Assembly (NCBI GenBank): GCA_964058805.1
Contig: CAXKVV010000329.1
Coordinates: forward strand, 1 to 27,719
Direction: 5' to 3'
Length of the DNA stretch: 27,719 nt
Origin: Schoenoplectus triqueter
Lineage: Eukaryota > Streptophyta > Magnoliopsida > Poales > Cyperaceae
Shown: in pieces, positions 20,131 to 27,719 of the stretch
Numbering within the stretch: position 1 is the stretch's first letter
Layout: each line of letters starts with the position of its first letter
Made by a program: the position numbers and the translations under genes
Notes under the pieces: model-generated
The model's database searches: none
What the model was told of the DNA's origin: nothing
What the model saw: only the letters and a program-made list of their open reading frames with translations

Positions 20131-20139
20131 AGTGTGGCC

Positions 20140-23100
20140 TCAACGACCAATCATAGGCTCTTCATTACTCCGTCAGAAAATGCATATACACGTGTACGTT
20201 ATTTTGGACTGGCCGTATATTTGCTTTATGTAATTATTTGACAAATATCTTTGGCATAGGTCATACTGAAATATAATAGTGGTGGGCAAAATTTTAGAGT
20301 GGAGCATAATTTTATAATTATATTTTATATTTTAGGTAATTTTGTATTTTTTTTCTTACAAATACATAGAAATAGAAATATTTTTTTGAAGAAAAAAAAT
20401 TGAACCAGATGGGGCATGTACCACGGCTGGGGTATTTTATATTTTGTGCGGTCTAATTTAGCAGATGCCTGAAAAAATAACTTGCTGTGAAAGAATTTAC
20501 ATTCCAATAACTGAAAAACACACTTTGTTAAAACTAGATTTTATCCATGAGTTGTTTCGGTGATGTCTTTTAGAAAATATAAAAATTTATATTTTTATGA
20601 GAAATAAAGAAAATAAAAATGAGAATAATTTAGTTATTAATGTAAATCTCAATCATGAATACATAAATAGCGTAAAATAAATACAGAATTGAGAGAAAAG
20701 TTGACATTCAGAATTTAAAAATAAATAAATTCATAATTGATGAAAATTTAAAAAATAAATAAATTAGAACAATTATACTCCTAAATTATTCAGCATTCCA
20801 TGTAACAATCAAAATTGAGAGGAATTTATAACTTCAACATAAATTGCCATAGAGATAGTAATATTATTTAATAAATAACTCAATCCGATGACTGATATTA
20901 GCTCTAAAAGTTTAATAAAAAATCTGAACCGTTGCAGGATTAGAACACTTACGTACTTAATAAAGAGTGGAGATATTAGCTTTATTTTGAGAGCATTTTA
21001 ATTCCACTTGTAAAGCAATTAGCAATATCAGTATGCTAATTTCAGGAGTATAAAATAATTGCTAATTTATTTAGTTTATGAAATCAACAATACAAGTGTC
21101 AAATCAGCTTGCAACTGTCAATTGCATGTAGATATTACTGAAAATAATAAAATTTGAACTTCCATAATTACTTGCTAATTGTGGAAAAATAGTTCCAGCA
21201 TTACTTGCTGTCGCCGTCCAGCGGCGTTAGCTGGTTACAGCTGTCGTGTGGTACCTTCTAACAATCTAACATAAACTTGTGTCCTTAATTTTTATAAAAG
21301 AATCACAGTCGGCAGGCGCGGATATAAAGAGGTCAGACACGTCTGTTTTCATTGAATTTTGAAAAATAATTTTTTTAAATAATATTTTCGGTAATTATTT
21401 TTTTTATCCTCTTAAATTATTTAATTATTTTTATTGAGAAAAAATATTTAAATAATTATATAAAAATTTTAAAATATGAAGTTTCACGGAGGAAAATTTT
21501 CTTCATCAACTTAATTATTTATTATTTTAAGTTAATTTTATTGTTATTTTTAATATATAAAATGATACTATTTTGATATTTTTTATTGAATAAAAATATA
21601 TATTAAATTATTATTATTTATTTAGTATCCAATTAGTTAATGAGTTTGAACCCAATAAATTATTACAATCCAATAATTATATTCCCTGATCAAAATCCTA
21701 CATACGTCGTCGTTACTCATTAATATTAGATATCCGGGTTACATAATTGATTTATGGCCTCATGGATATTCCTCATTGTAACAATCAATTATGCATAAAA
21801 TAAGATGAGAACGTTTATTGTTTATTTAATTCTTTATTAACACCAGTTTGCATGTTGAGGGATATTCACTTGAAAGAGTGGAATATGCCTTGCGTTAAAT
21901 AGTCAACGATTCCCATTTATTTTTTTTCATTCAATATTGGGTGAATAAATAAAATTGAAGATGTTTTTGAGATACTTTTTATATTTTGATTAATGAGATA
22001 TCATAATTACTTTTCCTCCAAACATTAATGTTTTTATATGAGATGAAAATTAAGGTTCTCAAATTAATTATCTTAGTATAGAGATTAGACAAATCACTAA
22101 AATTCATGATTTTGAACCTATATTGCAATCCTATCTTATGCTGTCTAAAATACGCAAGTTTGTTTTCAGATTTTTTTGATTGAAATTGCAGAAATTTGAA
22201 AGTTTGAAGAGCCAGATTTTGAAGCTTAATTAGTTTTTAAACCGGAAGTAATTTCAAAGTTGGCTGATCATTACTATTTTCAATTGAATTTGTTACCTGA
22301 CGAAAGAATAACGTTGTACTTTTATGAATATTTAAAGTAATGTCATGCTTGTAGAACCCAAGTCGTACTTGAAATTTTGTGTGTAAACTTTTTATGAATA
22401 TTTAAAGTTGAAAACCTTTAGTTTTATTTAAAAAACTAATTCTAAGCTATTAGTATATAACTATCATTATATATCACAATATTCAAATGGAAGCATGCTT
22501 GACAAACTTTATGTATATCACAATTTTTAATCATATAGTTAACTATATAATATAACTATCATTATCTTTATCAGTGTCATGGTCATATACACAATCACCT
22601 TTATTATTAGTTTATATATATATATATATAATTTTACATAATTTAATTTAATTATAACTAACGGTGAGATTGATTTATACAGAATTTTAATTTATATTCT
22701 TTTATATATTATGAATCAATAATTATATTTTTTATATTTTATTATATTATATATAATGTTGAAAGAAATATATATTTATTTTTTATAAAGTAAAATATAT
22801 TAATTTACTCATTATATTTTTGTTAATCACTTGTTATTTGCTCATTAATAGTTAAGAGTAGCGTATGATAAGACAAAAAAAGTAATGAATAATGATAGTA
22901 TATGAGTAAGACTAATGTTAAATGGGTATGGATATATCTCATCCGATCTGTACACTTGAACATAGTGGAGGGATGATTTCTGTTTCTTTTTTGTTTGGGT
23001 GTGTGAATGCTGTAAATGCATTTAAAATAGTGTAGATAATTAGTTTAACAAATTTTCTTTTGAGATATTTCTGAGAGACTTCTAATCAAATTAACAAAAT

Positions 23101-23460
23101 ATTCAAAATATCTCGGTAGTAGATTATAAAATGGATTTTTCAACAACAAAAGAGAAAATAACAAAATATATGTGAAATCTAAATCTTTTGAAATAAAAAC
23201 GAAATTTAATCTTTTATTTTAAATATATTTATAAAGAGATTCTTCAATTGGATTTGAATGTGTAATCTTACAAAAGAGGTTTTTATTTAGACTTTAGTCA
23301 ATAAACTCGAATTGTCTAATTCCCATTTAAATTAAATCTTTAACTTTAAATATTTCCAAAAAAAATAGTCAAATTAATTCTGACATAAAATAAAATTTAT
23401 GAGTATTTTCTTTAATTTTAAATATTATAACGAACGTTTCTAGAACATTGATTAGTGTAG
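20140..23460. other. Long AT-rich intergenic stretch without recognised genes
   Basis: I found no convincing open frame, RNA gene or complete element in these 3.3 kb. Small items are a direct repeat ttttatgaatatttaaagt near 22320 and 22388 and a short (TA)n at about 22615-22630. Decayed transposon sequence is likely but not demonstrable by eye. Confidence 0.45.
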
Positions 23461-23462
23461 GC

Positions 23463-23550
23463 GTCAGTGACAAGTGAAAACACTGGATACGAAAACGAGT
23501 ATTCAGTAGTCAGTGAAAAGTGAAAACATTGGATACGAAAACGAGTATTC
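23463..23550. repeat. Tandem duplication, 46-bp period, two copies
   Basis: gtcagtgacaagtgaaaaca (23463) recurs as gtcagtgaaaagtgaaaaca (23509). Both are followed by the identical tggatacgaaaacgagtattc, allowing one C/T change. Two mismatches over 42 aligned bases indicate a recent duplication. Confidence 0.88.
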
Positions 23551-24719
23551 CAAGTTTCCAACAAACACACGCGTAGTACAAGAAAAAAAGAACAGAGACG
23601 CAAAAGCAAAAGACAAGAAAAACGAAAGAACGAGATGTTGATACATTCCATCTGACATGAAAGCTCACCAAACATGACGGCCATGCTAATTGCTAATCCC
23701 GTTTTTTTTTTCGAGTAAAAAAATGATAATTCAGGTTGATCACGCTGTTTATGTTATATCGTTGAACTTAAATGGATTGTTTCAAATTGGAGATGTCCAT
23801 CAAAATTCATTAAATTATAAGCATTATAAATTATATTTTTATAGTCTTCGATGAACTATTAAGTGACGTTTAAATTACATTTGAAAGATAATCAATCCTA
23901 AACCAGATTATCAATCTATAGGTTTAAGAGTATACCTATAATCATAGGCAGATTCAAGTGAGACAAATGGGTCAATTGACCCATTAATTATTCAAAAGTC
24001 ATTAATTTATTGATAATTTTATTATATTTTCATACAAATTAGTAAATTTATTCATAATCGACCCCATATATTTATAAGAAGTTTGCATTGTTGACCACAC
24101 ACTCTAAAAGTTATACAATTTTGGTTATAGTTATGATGTATAAAATAAAAACCGTCTCCGCTCCTGACTATAACGTGTTTCATTTATTTTTTCAAATTTA
24201 TTTGAAATTTCATTATCAGAATTAAATTAAAATAATCATTATCGAGTGGTATCTCGTCTAATATAATATATGGTGCATGAATGTTACCCTTAACGGATGG
24301 CTTAATTGCATTTCAACGAGAACATAAAAAAATTGATGGTTGCTGATTCAACTGCCCGGAAGCAACTGGGGACGATGCAGAGAGAACCATGACAACAATA
24401 TTGAAGCTGTTTTCACCTAGTTACTGTTTGTTACCAGCCATTTTAAGTTTTTTTTTTCAATGGAGTGATTACATGCAATGATTATTCTGACATTAAAAAT
24501 AATTTTATTCCTAAAAACTACAATTTTACGAATAAAATGCATAAAATATTCACGGAATTAGAGAAATTCGATAATGCATGTTAATAAGTAAGGGGCATTT
24601 TTTCATATACTCCCTACAATGAAACATGTTAGTGCAAGTCACGACCATTTCTCATAATATTGCCCGTCAACAAACAATTTTTAGTAAAAAAAAAAGTATC
24701 ATTTATTAGTTGCTGCTTT
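23551..24719. other. Intergenic DNA, possibly holding a decayed element at 23943-24166
   Basis: From ataggcagattcaagtgag (23943) to gtctccgctcctga (about 24166) the ends resemble, imperfectly, plant elements with GGCGGA-type termini. The flanks ctataatc and ctataacg match at six of eight bases. This is suggestive of an old hAT insertion only. The rest has no recognised feature. Confidence 0.3.
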
Positions 24720-24727
24720 ATTGGAGC

Positions 24728-25262
24728 TAGAGTTTTGAAATGGACCGTCCGGTCCAATTTGTCTTGGACTGATCCGTGACCGTGGACCGGACCGGACTGG
24801 ATCGTGGCTAAACCCGTGCCCGTCCCGTGCCCTACCACGGTCCGGTCCAACGGTGGACCAGTCCTCCCTTCACCCAAAACCGGACCGTGTAGACCTGTGG
24901 ACCGGACCAATTTTTTTATAATTTTTGGTATTTTTATATTTTTTGAGTATTATTTGATTTTTAAACAATTAAAAATATAAAATTAATTCAATCAAAATTA
25001 TTATTTACAAATATATCATAAATTTATTTTTCAAATTTCATAATTTTTTGAATTTGTAAAAGAAAAAATGGACCGGACCGCACTGTGCCGACCCGTAGGG
25101 GTCCGGCCCCCGGGGGCCAACGGTGAGATGGGTTCGATTTTTCTGAGTTTGAACCGCATAGGACCGTCTCGTGTGGACCGTACGGGACCATGAACCATCC
25201 CGACCCGTAAACCGCCCGGGTTTGAACCGGACCGGACCGTTCGGACCGTTTGCAAAACACTA
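24728..25262. mobile_element. Non-autonomous hAT element with GGACCGG-rich ends, 535 bp
   Basis: A perfect 8-bp target duplication, attggagc, lies at 24720-24727 and 25263-25270. The ends are TAGAGTTTTGAAATGGACCG and, inverted, TAGTGTTTTGCAAACGGTCC. Each end has ~170-200 GC-rich bases packed with GGACCGGACCGG-type motifs in both orientations, around an AT-rich core. Open frames inside (proline/glycine/arginine-rich on the minus strand) are by-products of this repeat, not genes. Confidence 0.92.
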
Positions 25263-25270
25263 ATTGGAGC

Positions 25271-26250
25271 CAGTTTCCTCAAGTTAATACAGAAGCGACC
25301 TGATTAATTGTATACTCAACAATCCCATCAAGATTAGAAAAATGAATAGAGGACAAAAACATATTTATTATAAAATTAAATCATCAATCCTATCAACTAC
25401 AGCGACCTTTGGAGATGTCATGCGCCACGCCTTCATGAAGAAGATTCTCCGACCTTAGATTTTGATCTCCTGTGCTCAGCAGTTTTAGTGCAAGACATGA
25501 GACAATTTGAGACGATCTTTTTATTAGCCGTGTCATTTAACAAAGTCACAATTTTTTACTTGTTTAATGAAAGTAAAATATCATATAATTTCAAGAACTT
25601 TTATATAAATTCAGTTGGATCTATTGACCCAAGGTAGAGACAGGCGAAAGCAATTATGAGGTTAATTAATGTATACAAATATGAATCTTAAATTCAAAAT
25701 TTTTGTTACATGTAATATTATGCAAAGTATTTTGGGTAATTAAAGTCATCAAAATGTAGCAAGCTGCAATAATAATTATTTTGGGTAATTTGCACATTAC
25801 AAAAATAATGTTTTCCTTCTTTTTCAGCACTCAAAGAAAATGAGCGTTAATACAGTGCCAACAAAACAATGTAACTATATGATAAAAATTATTGCCATGA
25901 TTATTTTGTGCATTTCATTTCTAACATATAAATGTCTTTTTAACCGCACGCAATATTAAGCCTTTGAGTGGGGATTTGATGCCCGTTTTTTTAGGTAAGT
26001 AGATCTTTACATTAATCATTTATTAAACTAAGAAAAGATTTACAAGATTGAGTAGAAAAGAAATTGTAATACAAACATAATTATAAATAAAAAGAAAATA
26101 ACAATTAGATGTAGTTTGACCATTCCATCCGCCGTCAGAACTCACGCTCACTATGTTTCGATCTCATCTATCATCTTAATCTGGCCATAATACTTTCTTA
26201 CACGACATAAATCTTTAATGTCATTACAAATCTAAAACCCTCTTACGCCA
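25271..26250. other. Intergenic DNA upstream of the USP-domain gene
   Basis: No gene recognised. A T-run followed by aggtaagtagatctttacat (about 25986) loosely resembles the reverse complement of a plant LINE 3' end, but no LINE coding is near, so it is left unassigned. Confidence 0.35.
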
Positions 26251-26251
26251 T

Positions 26252-26347
26252 TAGAGATCAACAAACCCTAGCAAAACTCTTAATGATATTTTCTGTAAAA
26301 TAAAAAAGAAGCTCTTGTGCCATTAGAGCTGAACAAACCCTAACAAA
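26252..26347. repeat. Imperfect direct repeat carrying two telo-box motifs
   Basis: gccattagagatcaacaaac and gccattagagctgaacaaac, about 72 bases apart, are both followed by CCTA and AACAAA-like sequence. Each copy contains AAACCCTA (26263-26270 and 26335-26342), the plant telo-box often found upstream of housekeeping genes. The regulatory role for the downstream gene is inference. Confidence 0.5.
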
Positions 26348-26423
26348 AAAAGGATTGCTGTGTGTATCAATGACATCAAGATTCGTGTAGAAATTTTATT
26401 CAAAATTCTTTAATGATTGTATC

Positions 26424-26474
26424 TAAAAAATGAAAGCTGCCCTTCGATCATAAAAAATGAAAGCTGCCCTTCGA
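26424..26474. repeat. Tandem duplication, 27-bp period, two copies
   Basis: A 24-base unit starting taaaaaatgaaagctgccct is repeated exactly at 26424 and 26451. It is located in the presumed promoter of the USP-domain gene. Confidence 0.9.
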
Positions 26475-26507
26475 ATCTCTCCATTAAACATTAGTCCACA
26501 GGATTAC

Positions 26508-26515
26508 TATAAATA
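26508..26515 (+). promoter_or_regulatory. Possible TATA box of the USP-domain gene
   Basis: TATAAATA in an ACTATAAATAAG context, about 490 bases before the ATG at 27008. That would mean a long leader. The pyrimidine-rich stretch at about 26740-26880 could be the leader itself or the site of a TATA-less start, so the assignment is weak. Confidence 0.3.
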
Positions 26516-27007
26516 AGCTTTATATACGGCATGTTTGCACACAAATAGCAGCATGTGGTTAGTCGTTAAACATCTGTAATTTTTAAAACCTCAAGGACTT
26601 GGTAGCGAATCGACGAAGGAATAAAAGAATATTCCAGTAGTACGGGTTTCCCTGCACATTTGCAGATGGGCCATAACTTTTAAATTAATCAAGGAGTTCG
26701 CCTTCTAGATTAATCAGCTCTATCTCTATCATCTATGTGAACGCTCTTTCTCCATCTGTCCATCAGATCAGACCCTTTCCCAGTCGGCCAGTCCCCATCC
26801 CATCGCCTTTCCCTCGCAAAGTAGAGCATCTCCAAAAAGCTTTACCTCATTACCTGCATCTCTTTATCTAATTTCTTCCCCGATAATACGACAAAAGGCT
26901 CCGTACAAAAGCAGCTCTTGTCAGATATAACTGAACACACTCAGATTGGCCACTTTTTTCAACGTGTCGTTTGCTGTTGCTACTCAGCGAGAAGGCCTCT
27001 CGTGGAA

Positions 27008-27188
27008 ATGGAGGGGGTGGAAGAGAGGAGGGACGAAAATGAGGGGTTATTTGAAAAGGTTCATGTGGCCGTGGGGAAGGAGGTGAAGGAAAGCAAAGCC
27101 AATTTGATTTGGGCTTTGCAAAATTTCGATAGGAGTAAGAAGTTGGTGATTGCTCATGTTCATAAGCCAGCAACGACAATTAATATCA
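27008..27188 (+). CDS. USP-domain protein, probable U-box protein kinase (PUB32/33-like), first coding exon, partial
   Basis: Sixty codons plus one base run from ATG 27008 to a GTAAGA donor at 27189. The peptide has an acidic leader (MEGVEERRDENEGLF), then EKVHVAVGKEVKESKANLIW and LVIAHVHKPATTINI. This is the first strand-loop-helix and second strand of the plant USP-like alpha/beta domain, which starts U-box kinases (USP, coiled coil, kinase, U-box) and related USP kinases. Those proteins are cytosolic or membrane-associated E3 ligases. The kinase and U-box parts would lie right of the window, so the family call rests on this segment alone. ATG 27008 is the first ATG of the frame and has a good context (G at -3, G at +4). 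The frame remains open past the donor to 27328, but that part has no family resemblance and is read as intron. Confidence 0.78.
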
Positions 27189-27719
27189 GTAAGAAACATT
27201 TTCTTTGCAAAATTAATCCTCATTTTCTCTCAAATTCGTCTGTATCTGGTATCCATGAGTTCGTGTCAGTAGAAAGTTCAGAAGGTGAATACACGAACCT
27301 TTGTTTTGTTTGTAATGGTGCCAATTAGCTATGGTATTTTTGGATTGTCGAGGGCCTGAGAGTTCGATCCTATAAAAACATTGTTTCTTTTTCCCTTCTC
27401 CTTATGTTCTTTTGGTAAAAAGTTGTTTCTTCCGAGGTATTGCTTTAATCGCTGAAATTTTTGAGAAGATGCACAAACAATTGTGTGGAAGCAACAACAA
27501 ATTAAACCAAATGAACCAGTATTTCTTTTTTTACTTTGATTTGAGGATGTTTGTTTCTGTTTGTGCAAAATTTCGTATAGAGATTTTTTATTAAATTAGT
27601 TACGAAGGTGGTTGTCACTCGTGTAAACTGATCATTCCGTCCGAGTCACTATTTGTTTTTTTTTCCTCCAGATGTCACCACTTTATACTAGTTGTCTTCT
27701 AGAAGGAAAGGAGAATAAA
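27189..27719 (+). other. First intron of the USP-domain gene, open at the right edge
   Basis: Begins with GTAAGA and is T-rich throughout. Candidate acceptors near the edge (tttttcctccag at about 27671 and cttctag at about 27701) are possible, but no following coding sequence can be recognised. The next exon therefore probably starts beyond or right at the edge. Confidence 0.55.

Noticed and set aside
23720..23940. Possible further copy of the palindromic Mutator-type MITE
   Set aside because: Shares only loose atccatcaaa / aattatat wording; ends, CTAAATAAATA block and a 9-bp duplication are absent.
24629..25282. Pro/Gly/Arg-rich minus-strand open frames
   Set aside because: They result from GGACCGG arrays in a hAT element and run through its ends.
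26918..27007. Upstream extension of the USP-domain frame
   Set aside because: The upstream start would be TTG, not ATG; the first ATG in frame is 27008 with a good context.
26868..27179. Minus-strand 103-residue open frame
   Set aside because: Shadow of the USP-domain exon and its leader; the plus-strand frame has the family motifs.
27189..27328. Continuation of the USP frame past 27188 as coding
   Set aside because: A GTAAGA donor lies at 27189, and the downstream residues do not resemble the family.
27340..27375. tRNA-like B-box (gagttcgatcct)
   Set aside because: No matching A-box, anticodon stem or acceptor stem could be drawn around it.

Overview
This is nuclear DNA from a flowering plant. 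The evidence is spliced genes of plant-specific families, canonical GT/AG introns, very AT-rich intergenic sequence, and a dense population of plant-type DNA transposons (hAT, CACTA, Mutator-like, foldback MITEs) plus a LINE remnant. The species cannot be fixed from sequence reading alone. The moderate GC of the P450 exons does not look grass-like, but that is weak evidence.

Layout. Only two host genes are supported, one at each edge, and both are cut by the window. At the left, on the minus strand, are the first three exons (379 codons) of a CYP72-clan cytochrome P450 of the cytokinin-hydroxylase-like type (727-2675). It has a TATA box at 2748-2754, and the heme-binding exon(s) lie beyond base 1. 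At the right, on the plus strand, is the first coding exon (27008-27188) of a USP-domain protein resembling the N terminus of plant U-box protein kinases (PUB32/33-like). The ~24 kb between them is transposon territory with no intact host gene that I can support.

Transposons in order: a complete 908-bp hAT element immediately upstream of the P450 TATA box (2784-3691); a palindromic Mutator-type MITE (4206-4603); one end of a CACTA element with ACCGGTT subterminal repeats (5220 onward), followed by a decayed minus-strand Ulp1/C48-like protease gene (5764-6678); a 1128-bp TIR-MULE (7843-8970); a 939-bp CACTA element (9480-10418) that itself contains a 100-bp hAT MITE and half a Mutator-type MITE; a cluster of foldback elements separated by (CT)n(TA)n microsatellites (about 11.7-13.45 kb), ending in two adjacent copies of the same Mutator-type MITE (13473-13860, 13874-14235); a small palindromic MITE (about 15.3 kb); a possible Helitron (15580-16142); two hAT-like elements (16481-16788, 17526-18044); an internally deleted minus-strand LINE endonuclease relic (18276-18980); a further foldback relative (19160-19380); a Mutator-type palindrome (19759-20130); and a GGACCGG-rich hAT element (24728-25262). 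Target-site duplications were read directly for nine insertions: seven are perfect and two have one mismatch.

No unknown multi-gene system is visible. The unusual content is the layered insertion history, the microsatellite-bounded foldback cluster, a protease-bearing CACTA remnant, and a transposon sitting directly on the P450 core promoter. The stretch 20.14-23.46 kb has nothing I can name.
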